Origin: Contendibacter sp031732755
Lineage (GTDB): Bacteria; Pseudomonadota; Gammaproteobacteria; Competibacterales; Competibacteraceae
Length of the DNA stretch: 64,000 nucleotides
Direction: 5' to 3'
NCBI GenBank assembly: GCA_031732755.1
Contig: JAVMKI010000070.1
Coordinates: forward strand, 13,638-77,637
Shown: piece after piece, positions 50,718 through 58,988 of the stretch
How the letters are laid out: each line of letters begins with the position of its first letter
Position numbering within the stretch: the first letter of the stretch is position 1
Notes under the pieces: generated by a model
Seen by the model: the letters and a program-made list of their open reading frames with translations, nothing else
Told to the model about the DNA's origin: nothing
Databases searched by the model: none
Translations under genes and position numbers: made by a program

Positions 50718-52177
50718 CCATGACGGTAGTGCTTGGCGGACTGGCGTTGCTGGTGCCCCTGCTCTGCGGAGCGCTCTGGCTGCGCGCCGGCTGGGGTCGC
50801 GGGGCGCCGTCGGGGTTTTGGGCGATGGCGCTGGGCTATGGCTACATACTGGGCGTGCTGGCGGCAACCGTGCTGCTGCGGCTGCTGGACGCCCTGACCC
50901 TTCCGCTGAATTTCGCCATTCCCGCCCTGCTCATGGCCGGAACAGCGATGGGGAGCGCCTGGTGGGCTTGGCGGACGGCGCGAGACTCCACCGGCACGGG
51001 GCGTATCGACGACGAAGCGCCGCCGCCTTGGCAACGCTGGCTCTGGATCGCGCTGTTGGCCTGGTTGACGATCAGGATGATCACGTTAGCGCTTGAGGTG
51101 ATTTGGCTGCCGCTGTTCCCCTGGGATGCGTGGAGCACCTGGATGGTGCGCCCCCAAGCGTGGTTGGCGGCTAGACAACTGCTGGCCTTTCAGGACGCGC
51201 GGACCTGGTTGAATGATGCCAGTGGCCAGGTTTACCACATCGAAGCGTGGCGCTATCCGCTCACGGTATCGTTGATCGCGCTCTGGTCGGCATTGGCGAG
51301 CGGCCAATGGCAGGAGAATTTGGTCAACTTATCGTGGTGGGTGTGCGGACTGGCGTTGGGGCTGGGTTTTTATGGACAGGCGCGACTCTGGGGCGCGAAG
51401 CCGTTGCAAGCCATGACCTTCGCGTGGCTGTTGTTGACCCTGCCGCTGCTGGATGTCCACATGGCGCTGGCGGGCTATGCGGATTTGTGGTTGACCGCCG
51501 TGTTTGGGTTGGCGGCGATGGCTTTCATGCAGTGGATACGATTCCGGGACCGCCGGCAGGGAGTGCTGGCCCTCTTGTTGGCGCTGTTCTGCCCATCCAT
51601 CAAACAAGAAGGATGGGTGTGGGTAGCGTTGTTCGTTCCGGCGCTGCTGGCGGCGGTATTGCCGAAACGGTATGGGCTGGGGCTAGTCGGGCTATTGGCG
51701 CTGCTGCTGTGTGGCGGCCTGATCTTGGGCCTTGGCGGTTTTGATCATGCCAGCTCCGGTGTATCGCCAACCATCGCCGATATTCTCCAGACCCTGGGAA
51801 TCAGCCATTTTCGCCTGGTTTACTGGGACAGCGGACAGCCGGTCATCGAAAGCCTGCTGATTCTCGACAACTGGCATTTACTGGGCTATCTGATCCTGGT
51901 CGCGCTGTTGGGAGTTGGAGGCCTGCTCGCGCGCCAAGCCACCCACGCCGGAGGTAGCGAGGGACAGCGGCGGGATTTATGGACGACGACGCTGTTCGTT
52001 CTCAGCCTGGCCACGGCGTTCTTCGGGTTATTCTTCTTGACCGAGGCGGGGCGCTGGGCCGAGGATTTCACCAGCATCAACCGTATCATCCTGCACTTCG
52101 TGCCGGCCCTGCTGTTCTGGACGCTGACCGTGTTCGTCGCGCCGCGCGGGTTGACACGGGAAACCCGCGCCGATTAG
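50714..52177 (+). CDS. multi-spanning membrane protein (GT-C/ArnT-like)
   Basis: The 487-residue protein has about 11 predicted helices. An extracytoplasmic loop after the second or third helix carries LPLFPWDAWSTWMVRPQ, which has the Asp-containing first-loop pattern of GT-C glycosyltransferases. It might attach a sugar from a polyprenyl carrier on the periplasmic side, but this is inferred from topology and that Asp. The ATG overlaps the stop of the preceding gene. Its stop overlaps the convergent GT4 gene by four bases. Confidence 0.75.
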   Translation: MTMTVVLGGLALLVPLLCGALWLRAGWGRGAPSGFWAMALGYGYILGVLAATVLLRLLDALTLPLNFAIPALLMAGTAMGSAWWAWRTARDSTGTGRIDDEAPPPWQRWLWIALLAWLTIRMITLALEVIWLPLFPWDAWSTWMVRPQAWLAARQLLAFQDARTWLNDASGQVYHIEAWRYPLTVSLIALWSALASGQWQENLVNLSWWVCGLALGLGFYGQARLWGAKPLQAMTFAWLLLTLPLLDVHMALAGYADLWLTAVFGLAAMAFMQWIRFRDRRQGVLALLLALFCPSIKQEGWVWVALFVPALLAAVLPKRYGLGLVGLLALLLCGGLILGLGGFDHASSGVSPTIADILQTLGISHFRLVYWDSGQPVIESLLILDNWHLLGYLILVALLGVGGLLARQATHAGGSEGQRRDLWTTTLFVLSLATAFFGLFFLTEAGRWAEDFTSINRIILHFVPALLFWTLTVFVAPRGLTRETRAD

Positions 52178-53337
52178 CAGGCGGCGAGCACTCGCCGGTA
52201 CAATTCCGCCACCGCCGCCGCCACGGGTTCGACGCCAAACCGTTCCCGCAACGCGATTGCGCCTGCCTGCCCGAGGGATTGACGCCAGGCGGAATCCCGT
52301 TGCAGCTCCCGCAACGCCGCCGCCAACTTGACTGGGTCGTTCGGCGGAACCTGGAGGCCATGCCCCGCTTGTTGCACGACCCAGCCGGCGCCGGACCCAG
52401 GTATGTCGCTAACCACCACCGGCTTGCCAAAGCGCATCGCTTCCAGCAGCACCAAACCGAACGCTTCGGTACGTTCCAGCGAAGGCAAACATAGCACGTC
52501 GCAACTGGCCAACAGGGCGTTGAGATCGGCTTCCGGCTGAAAACCGGGCAGGCGCACCCGCTCGCCAAGTCCCAGCGCCTGAATCAGCGTCTCTAATCGC
52601 GCCCGCTGTTCGCCGGTTCCCACGATCAAGACCTGACTGTCCGGCAGCGCGGCGGCGGCCCGAATCAGTACGTCGTGACCCTTGTAATAGGTCAACCGGC
52701 CAATGGCCAGCACCCGAAAGCGCGCATCGCCCCACAACGATTCCGACCGCGCGCGCGCCGCCGGGTCGGGAGCGGAAATTCGGCCCGGGTCGAGGCCAAG
52801 CGGAATGGTATGGCAACGCTCCCGCCACGGCGCCAAGGCGGCGCTGGCGTTCAGATAAGGTGGCGAGGTGGCGATCACCGCCCGGCTGGCGGCGAGCAAG
52901 CGTTGTTCCAGGGGTCGATACCATCGGTAGGCCAACGCCAACCGGCGGTCGAGCAGAGACGCGACGACATCCGCATGCCAGTGGACAATCCAGGGCAACC
53001 GGCGCGCGGCGGGAACCGCCAGCGCCCAGAACGCCGAGGTATTGGGGAGATGCAAGTGCAGCAAATCCGGCTGGAACTCGCGGATTGCCCGTCGCAGCCA
53101 CCCTGGAAACGCCGGGCTGATCGGAGCATAGAGCAATTGCCCATGACAGGGGGCGCGATAAATCGGGATGGCCACGTCCGGAGCGGGCCATGGGCTACGG
53201 TGGCGCCGCCGTTCATCGTGCACCAGCGCCGCCGCCACGACACCTTGCGCTTGCAGCGCTGGCAGCAGATCCGCCAAAAAATGTTCGATGCCACCCGCGA
53301 AGGGGGGGTAATATTTGCCGATATGGAGAACGCGCAT
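52174..53337 (-). CDS. GT4-family glycosyltransferase (opposite strand)
   Basis: The 387-residue GT-B protein has VLHIGKYYPPFAGGIEHFL at the start, HLHLPNTSAFWALAVP, VLAIGRLTYYKGHDVLIRAA, GTGEQRARLETLIQ and ERTEAFGLVLLEAMRFGKP (E-x7-E). It is transcribed against the preceding cluster and its stop overlaps that of the GT-C-like gene. It probably belongs to the same surface glycan but is expressed from its own promoter. Confidence 0.93.
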   Translation of the reverse strand: MRVLHIGKYYPPFAGGIEHFLADLLPALQAQGVVAAALVHDERRRHRSPWPAPDVAIPIYRAPCHGQLLYAPISPAFPGWLRRAIREFQPDLLHLHLPNTSAFWALAVPAARRLPWIVHWHADVVASLLDRRLALAYRWYRPLEQRLLAASRAVIATSPPYLNASAALAPWRERCHTIPLGLDPGRISAPDPAARARSESLWGDARFRVLAIGRLTYYKGHDVLIRAAAALPDSQVLIVGTGEQRARLETLIQALGLGERVRLPGFQPEADLNALLASCDVLCLPSLERTEAFGLVLLEAMRFGKPVVVSDIPGSGAGWVVQQAGHGLQVPPNDPVKLAAALRELQRDSAWRQSLGQAGAIALRERFGVEPVAAAVAELYRRVLAAC

Positions 53338-53420
53338 GGTTCATGGTCTCATCTGGCGCGGGTAAACATCTTGAACTCGCTCATTCAAAGCCTTTTCAAT
53401 ACCTTATCCATGGGCTTACC

Positions 53421-54947
53421 ATGATGACTCTCGAGTTGCCTGGTTTCGTCACGACCTTTCTGGCCGCGATGGCGGCGTTGTTCGTCTTCGCCGTTGGCGT
53501 CGGCGTCCTGCTGCTCATCATTCTCTACCTGATTGACATCACCCAGACCCAGCACGCCATTCGGCGCAACTTCCCGGTGATCGGGCGGTTGCGCTATCGG
53601 ATGGAGCATCTGGGCGTATTTTTCCGGCAGTATTTCTATGCAATGGATCGGGAAGAGATGCCATTCAACCGGGCGCAACGGGCCTGGGTCTACCAGGCGG
53701 CGAAGAACTTGGACACCACCCAGCCGTTCGGTTCCACCCGCGACTTGCGGCCACCCGGCACGCTGCTGTTCGCCAACGCCGCCTTTCCAGCACTCGACGC
53801 CGAAGCGGTCGCGGCCAAACCGCTGGTGATCGGCCCGGACAACGCCCAGCCGTATCTGGCGCCCAGTTTCTTCAACATCTCGGCCATGAGTTACGGCGCG
53901 ATTTCCAAGCCCGCCGTGCTGGCGCTGTCGAACGGCGCGCGGTTGGCCGGGTGCTGGATGAATACCGGCGAGGGCGGCTTGTCACCCTACCACTTGGAAG
54001 GCGGCGCGGATCTGATTTTCCAAATCGGCACCGCCAAGTACGGGGTATGCGACACCCAGGGCGGCCTGGACGAAACCAAGCTGCGGACAGTGGCCGCGCA
54101 TCCCCAAGTCAAGATGTTCGAAATCAAGCTGAGCCAGGGCGCCAAACCCGGCAAGGGCGGCATTCTGCCGGCCGCCAAGGTGACGCCGGAGATTGCGGCG
54201 ATTCGCGGCATTCCAGTCGGCCAGGATTCCCGCAGTCCCAACCGCCATCCTGAAATCGCTAGCGTGGCGGGACTGCTGAATTTCGTTGGTCGGGTTCGCG
54301 CCATCACCGGTAAACCCACCGGCTTCAAGCTGGTGATCGGCGATCCGGCCTGGTTCGACGAAGTGTGCCAGGAAATCGTGCGCCGAGGAGCGGCCAGCGC
54401 GCCCGATTTCATCACGGTGGACAGCGCCGACGGCGGTACCGGCGCGGCTCCGATGAGCTTGCTGGACTACGTGGGGCTGCCGATTCAGGAAAGCCTGCCA
54501 CGAGTGGTGGATGCGCTAAATGCGTACGGTTTGCGCGAACGCATCCGGGTCATCGCCTCCGGCAAACTGGTCAACCCCGGCGAAGTGGCCTGGGCGCTGT
54601 GCGTGGGCGCCGATTTCGTCAACTCGGCGCGCGGTTTCCTCTTCGCGCTCGGCTGTATCCAATCCATGCAGTGCGACAAGAACACCTGTCCAGCGGGCAT
54701 CACCACCCACAATCCCCATTTGCAGCGCGGCCTGGACCCGACGGACAAGGCTGAGCGGGTGCGGCATTACGTGGAGAACATGCGCCACGAGGTCGAAATC
54801 ATCGCCCACGCTTGCGGCGCGGCGGAGCCTCGGCAACTGCGCCGCGAACACTGCCGGGTCGTGATCGGGCCAGGCCGTTCGTTGCCACTGAACGAGTTCT
54901 ATCAGCGAGAGCCGCCAGCGCCGCCGCGCCGACTGGAGACCGCCTGA
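53421..54947 (+). CDS. FMN-binding glutamate synthase family protein, membrane-anchored
   Basis: The 508-residue protein has an N-terminal membrane helix (FLAAMAALFVFAVGVGVLLL) followed by a glutamate synthase alpha-subunit-like barrel with SAMSYGAISKPAVLALSNGA, MNTGEGGLSPYHL, ISQGAKPGKGG-like KLSQGAKPGKGG, SADGGTGAAP and the 3Fe-4S cysteines C-x5-C-x4-C in CIQSMQCDKNTCPAG. It lacks the glutaminase domain, so it is not a full glutamate synthase; the substrate of these proteins is unsettled. I start at ATG 53421; longer starts run antisense into the glycosyltransferase gene. Confidence 0.92.
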   Translation: MMTLELPGFVTTFLAAMAALFVFAVGVGVLLLIILYLIDITQTQHAIRRNFPVIGRLRYRMEHLGVFFRQYFYAMDREEMPFNRAQRAWVYQAAKNLDTTQPFGSTRDLRPPGTLLFANAAFPALDAEAVAAKPLVIGPDNAQPYLAPSFFNISAMSYGAISKPAVLALSNGARLAGCWMNTGEGGLSPYHLEGGADLIFQIGTAKYGVCDTQGGLDETKLRTVAAHPQVKMFEIKLSQGAKPGKGGILPAAKVTPEIAAIRGIPVGQDSRSPNRHPEIASVAGLLNFVGRVRAITGKPTGFKLVIGDPAWFDEVCQEIVRRGAASAPDFITVDSADGGTGAAPMSLLDYVGLPIQESLPRVVDALNAYGLRERIRVIASGKLVNPGEVAWALCVGADFVNSARGFLFALGCIQSMQCDKNTCPAGITTHNPHLQRGLDPTDKAERVRHYVENMRHEVEIIAHACGAAEPRQLRREHCRVVIGPGRSLPLNEFYQREPPAPPRRLETA

Positions 54948-55030
54948 ACGCCCTCCGTCCCCAACCCTCGCCTTCTGTTCGGATGGCAAGGGGAATGGAC
55001 CTGTTCGGACAACCTCACATTATCTAATTT

Positions 55031-55423
55031 TCAGGGAGCGAACGGTTGTTGCGACGACGGTCCATCCGTGTCCGCACCTTCCGTTTCTTCCATGACGCCG
55101 GATGACCGGCGCGGCGTCCGCCGCGCCGCCAGAGCAGCGCGAATCGCTTCCGTTTCCGTCTCGTCCAGTTGGCGCATCAACTTGCCGATGTACTGCAACT
55201 GGCGCTTATGCCCGCCGCGTTGCGTAATGGTCTGGGCCAGCCGCACCGCAGTCAGCAATGCATCGGTCAACGGCACATGGCTCAGTTGCGCCGGGGTCAG
55301 TTTGACCAATTGCTCGCCCAGATCCTGCAACGCGGTTGCATCCCGCTTGCGCTGACTTTTGCTGAGCGGTGGGGGCATTGCCGGGCGTCGGTCTTCGCCT
55401 TCAAGGCTGTTATCGTCACGCAT
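55031..55423 (-). CDS. darP: short DarP (YjgA/DUF615) ribosome-associated protein
   Basis: The 130-residue protein matches the N-terminal half of DarP: LSKSQRKRDATALQDLGEQL, VPLTDALLTAVRLAQTITQRGGHKRQLQYIGKLMRQLDETE. E. coli DarP has 183 residues; here homology stops near residue 105 and the rest is a low-complexity tail (GVMEETEGADTDG). The C-terminal helical part is missing and not found downstream. DarP helps late 50S ribosome assembly. GGAGA precedes the ATG at 55423 by eight bases. It overlaps the end of the transglycosylase gene. Confidence 0.85.
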   Translation of the reverse strand: MRDDNSLEGEDRRPAMPPPLSKSQRKRDATALQDLGEQLVKLTPAQLSHVPLTDALLTAVRLAQTITQRGGHKRQLQYIGKLMRQLDETETEAIRAALAARRTPRRSSGVMEETEGADTDGPSSQQPFAP

Positions 55424-56135
55424 GGTGGAATTCTCCAAGCGTCAGGGCTACCGGGCGCGGTTCGCAGCGGTTCAGTTGCGCGCGGTAGCGGTCGGCTTGC
55501 CGACGCACTTGCCGCGCCCGCTGCATCAACCACGGTTTTTGCCGATACGTGCCCTTGGCGAAACCCTCCTGTCCTTCGTGATAGGCCAGATACTGGTTGT
55601 AGGCGTCACTTTTGGCGATGTGGTTACGTTGGGCGGTTTCGTCCACGTACCAGCCAATGAAGTCCACGGCGTCGCCAAAATCGTCGCGATCCGCATCCCG
55701 GTTGCCGGTGGCGGCGACATACCGTTTCCAGGTACCGTCCACAGCCTGACTATAACCATAGGCGGACGAGGGGCGCGGACCGGGAATGAAGCCAAGATAC
55801 CAACGGCGCGGCGGCTGGGCATCGGCTTGAAAGGCCGATTCCTGGTGGACGATGGCCAGCAGCACCGGCAGCGGCACGCCCCAGCGGCGGCTGGCGGCCT
55901 TGGCGTCGGTTAACCAGTTGCCATATTCGGCAAAAATGGCGCAGGCGTCGTTGACATTGCGGGGCGGCGCGGTGGTGCAGGAGACCAGCAGCAACAAACA
56001 GCCGCCCAACAAGCCGATCCATCCGGGCCAGTGACAATTCCAGGCGCGCGTCAGGTTGGAAAATCCGCCGGAATCCGCGCAGTGGTTCCAGGCGTGTGAA
56101 GGAGGAACAGGGGATGGGATCGGGTCTCGGTTCAT
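55416..56135 (-). CDS. lytic transglycosylase-like lipoprotein (SLT domain)
   Basis: The 239-residue protein has a long N-terminal segment ending in a lipobox (GGCLLLLVSC, then TTAPP). The SLT-like domain shows LLAIVHQESAFQADA with the catalytic Glu, SAYGYSQAVDGTWKRY, DDFGDAVDFIGWYVDE and NQYLAYHEGQEGF. It should cleave peptidoglycan glycan strands from the inner face of the outer membrane. The ATG at 56135 overlaps the lnt stop (ATGA), so lipoprotein and N-acyltransferase are coupled; its own lipid tail would be finished by Lnt. Confidence 0.88.
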   Translation of the reverse strand: MNRDPIPSPVPPSHAWNHCADSGGFSNLTRAWNCHWPGWIGLLGGCLLLLVSCTTAPPRNVNDACAIFAEYGNWLTDAKAASRRWGVPLPVLLAIVHQESAFQADAQPPRRWYLGFIPGPRPSSAYGYSQAVDGTWKRYVAATGNRDADRDDFGDAVDFIGWYVDETAQRNHIAKSDAYNQYLAYHEGQEGFAKGTYRQKPWLMQRARQVRRQADRYRAQLNRCEPRPVALTLGEFHHA

Positions 56136-57661
56136 GCCGTGGTCATTTGGGTGCGTCGGCGCCAAAACAGCCCCAGGATGGATAACCCTATCACCATCCC
56201 CACCACCGGCCAATCCCCAAATCGGCCATAGGGCGTCAGCCCGCGCAAGGGTTGGACCTCACCGCGAACGACCTCGGCCTGAAATTGTGGGCCGCGCGCC
56301 CGAATCTGGCCGCGTTCGTCAACAATCGCCGAAATACCGGTGTTGGTGGCGCGAGCCAGATACCGCCCGACCTCCAAAGCGCGCATCCGAGCGATTTGCA
56401 GATGTTGATGCGGGGCGGTGGAATCCTTGAACCAGGCGTCGTTACTGAGGTTGATCAGCCAAGTCGCCTCGGGCAACGCCCGCCGTATCTCACTACCGAA
56501 CACCGCCTCGAAGCAGATGGACAGTCCGACCGGCTGGCCGCCAGCGCGAAACAGCGGTTGCTCCAGGGTGCCTGGCGTAAAGTCGGCCATTGGAATGTCC
56601 ACCCAGTCGCGGAAGAACAGGAACAATCCGCGCAACGGCAAGTATTCACCAAACGGCAACAAGCGGCGTTTGTGATACAACCCCGGCGAGCGGCCAAGAC
56701 CGATGATGCTGTTGTGAAAGATGTTGGTCTCCCACGAACCGGTTGGAATACCGGTGACATAATCCACCCCGGCTTGCTGGGCCGCGCCGGCCAGCGCGGC
56801 GACGAAGGGGCGAACCTCGTCCAGCAGGGCGGGGATCGCCGTCTCTGGCCAGATGATCACATCGCTTTGGGTCTGCTCGGGCAGGCTCAACCGCACATAG
56901 TGAGCCAGCGTTTCGTCCAGCGCGTCCGGGTTCCATTTTCGGTCCTGCGTGATGTTGCCCTGCACGATGCTGACCCGCAGTGACGAACCCGCCGGTTCGA
57001 CCCAAGTCAGCCGTCCCAGACCCCATGCGCCCAACCACAGGGCCGTCAGCAGCCCCAGCCAACCCAGCCGCCCTCGCCAGCGCGCACTGTGCAGCGAGGT
57101 CCAAAGCAGGCCGGCGCTGAACACCACCGCCCCGCCAACTCCGAACACGCCCACGTAAGGAGCGAGTTGGCCGAGCGGCGCATCGGTCTGGCTATAACCG
57201 ATGGCCAGCCAGGGAAAACCGGTGAACAGCCAGCTTCGCACCCAGTCCAGCAGCGTCCACCATACCGGAAAGACCAGCAGCCAGCGCGCCGGTCCCGGCG
57301 GCGGTCCCCAGCGGGCCATCAGTCCGCCGAGCGCGGCGAGATACAACGCCATCACCAACACCACGATGAAAGTCGCCAGCGCGGCGAATGGAGCGGGGGC
57401 GTTGCCGTAATCGTGCAGGCTGATGAAGACCCAGTAGATGCCGAAACCGTACAAGCCCAGCCCGAACAGGCCACCGCGCAGCATGGCGCGACCCGGCGTG
57501 GCGCCGTCCCAGCTCCACAGCAGAACCATCGGTAGCAGAATCGCCAGCGGCCATAGGTCAAACGGCGCAAAGGCGAGCGGTAACAGCGCGCCCGCGCTGA
57601 AGGCCAACAGCGCGGTGACGAGGGGGCGGTGTTCCTTCAAGGCGTGCATGGGGTTGATCAT
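56132..57661 (-). CDS. lnt: apolipoprotein N-acyltransferase
   Basis: The 509-residue protein has an N-terminal block of membrane helices (to about residue 200) and a periplasmic nitrilase-type domain with the catalytic triad: WPETAIPALLDE (Glu), KRRLLPFGEYLPLR (Lys) and GLSICFEAVFG (Cys). It adds the third acyl chain to lipoproteins in the inner membrane. In many gammaproteobacteria it is followed by corC or ybeX-type genes; here it is coupled to a lytic transglycosylase lipoprotein and darP. Confidence 0.95.
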   Translation of the reverse strand: MINPMHALKEHRPLVTALLAFSAGALLPLAFAPFDLWPLAILLPMVLLWSWDGATPGRAMLRGGLFGLGLYGFGIYWVFISLHDYGNAPAPFAALATFIVVLVMALYLAALGGLMARWGPPPGPARWLLVFPVWWTLLDWVRSWLFTGFPWLAIGYSQTDAPLGQLAPYVGVFGVGGAVVFSAGLLWTSLHSARWRGRLGWLGLLTALWLGAWGLGRLTWVEPAGSSLRVSIVQGNITQDRKWNPDALDETLAHYVRLSLPEQTQSDVIIWPETAIPALLDEVRPFVAALAGAAQQAGVDYVTGIPTGSWETNIFHNSIIGLGRSPGLYHKRRLLPFGEYLPLRGLFLFFRDWVDIPMADFTPGTLEQPLFRAGGQPVGLSICFEAVFGSEIRRALPEATWLINLSNDAWFKDSTAPHQHLQIARMRALEVGRYLARATNTGISAIVDERGQIRARGPQFQAEVVRGEVQPLRGLTPYGRFGDWPVVGMVIGLSILGLFWRRRTQMTTA

Positions 57662-57733
57662 GATGGAGAGATTTTGGCAACGTCACCGTAATCGGAATTT
57701 CTTCCCTGTCGAACCTTCAGTCTCGCGGATAGA

Positions 57734-57747
57734 CGGGATATATCCCG
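57734..57747. promoter_or_regulatory. 14-base perfect palindrome in the lnt-surE gap
   Basis: CGGGATATATCCCG is perfectly self-complementary, in an AT-rich gap between the divergent lnt and surE genes. It could be a regulator binding site; no family can be assigned. Confidence 0.4.
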
Positions 57748-57887
57748 CCAAATTCCTTATCCGAAAGACCGCTTTCGCGTGGATCGAAAACGGCAAGCGC
57801 TCATTATATCTTTTCCATTTTGTCATATTACGGACAACTATTTGATTTATAAAATTTTACAAATCTTCACCCGTTTAGCATGGGTCA

Positions 57888-57931
57888 TTGAAAATCAATG
57901 TGTTGCATTTTAATCTGACAAAATCAGATTA
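57888..57931 (+). promoter_or_regulatory. surE promoter with overlapping operator-like dyad
   Basis: TTGAAA (57888-57893) and a T/A-rich -10 near 57909-57916 (TTTAAT or TAATCT, depending on spacing of 15-17) form a plausible promoter. The -10 region overlaps a perfect dyad, TAATCTGA (57911-57918), CAAAA, TCAGATTA (57924-57931), 21 bases before the surE ATG. A repressor bound there would block transcription; which one is unknown. Confidence 0.5.
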
Positions 57932-57952
57932 CGGTATGGGACAAATGGCATT

Positions 57953-58699
57953 ATGCATATTCTAGTCAGTAACGATGACGGTTATCAGGCGCCTGGTCTG
58001 TTGCGGTTGGCGGCCGCTCTGCGCGAGCTGGCGGAGGTTACGGTGGTCGCTCCCGACCGCGACCGCAGCGGCGCCAGCAACTCGTTGAGTCTCAAGAACC
58101 CGCTCTATGTCACCCAGCACGACAACGGTTTTTACAGCGTCGAGGGCACTCCCACCGACTGCGTCCACGTCGCCATCACTGGCCTACTGCACCGGGAGCC
58201 GGACATGGTCGTGTCCGGCATCAACAACGGCGCCAATCTGGGCGACGACGTGATCTATTCCGGCACCGTCGCGGCGGCGATGGAAGGCCGCTTCCTGGGT
58301 CTACCCGCGATCGCCGTCTCGCAGAATTCGTTTCGGCCCAATCACTTCGATACGGCCGCTCGCGTCGCCGCGTGGCTGGTGCAACGGTTGCGCGACCGAC
58401 CGCTACCGCCGGATATCATTCTCAACGTCAACGTCCCTGACCTGCCATGGGAACAACTGGCCGGACTACAGGTCACCCGGCTCGGTCATCGCCACAAATC
58501 CGAGCCAGTCATCAAAAGCACCGACCCACGCGGTCGGCCGATTTACTGGGTGGGCCCTTCCGGTCCCGAACAAGATGCCGGCCCTGGCACTGACTTTCAT
58601 GCGGTGCGCGCCGGTCAGGTGTCCATCACCCCATTGCAGGTGGACCTGACTCGCCACGGAGCGCTGGGTTCCCTGACGGAATGGTTGCGCGCCGAGTGA
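57953..58699 (+). CDS. surE: 5'/3'-nucleotidase SurE
   Basis: The 248-residue enzyme begins HILVSNDDGYQAPGL, with the metal-binding Asp pair, and shows APDRDRSGASNSLS, GTPTDCVHVA, VSGINNGANLGDDVIYSGTV and AAMEGRFLG. SurE dephosphorylates nucleoside monophosphates and is linked to stationary-phase survival. It is followed by rpoS at about 290 bases; the pcm and nlpD genes that usually lie between them are absent. Confidence 0.96.
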   Translation: MHILVSNDDGYQAPGLLRLAAALRELAEVTVVAPDRDRSGASNSLSLKNPLYVTQHDNGFYSVEGTPTDCVHVAITGLLHREPDMVVSGINNGANLGDDVIYSGTVAAAMEGRFLGLPAIAVSQNSFRPNHFDTAARVAAWLVQRLRDRPLPPDIILNVNVPDLPWEQLAGLQVTRLGHRHKSEPVIKSTDPRGRPIYWVGPSGPEQDAGPGTDFHAVRAGQVSITPLQVDLTRHGALGSLTEWLRAE

Positions 58700-58988
58700 C
58701 CATGGCGGTTTTACCAGAGTGGTTTTCTGCTCCACTGGATAGACACAACATTGGTAGACGAAGGGGGTAGAAAAAGTTTATCATCATCAAATGCTTGGAG
58801 TAGGAAGCAAGGAGAAGGCAATTCCGTGGCTCCAAGCGTCGGCGTCCAGGCTGGGTCGGTATCCGTAAATCCCCCCCGAAATCAGCGCCGATCCCCGACA
58901 AAACCAATAATAAAGACGCAAAACCGGCATTAGACCGAGCGTCAAAACGACGATCCACCAAGCGAAACCATGATTGAGGAGGTCATCA

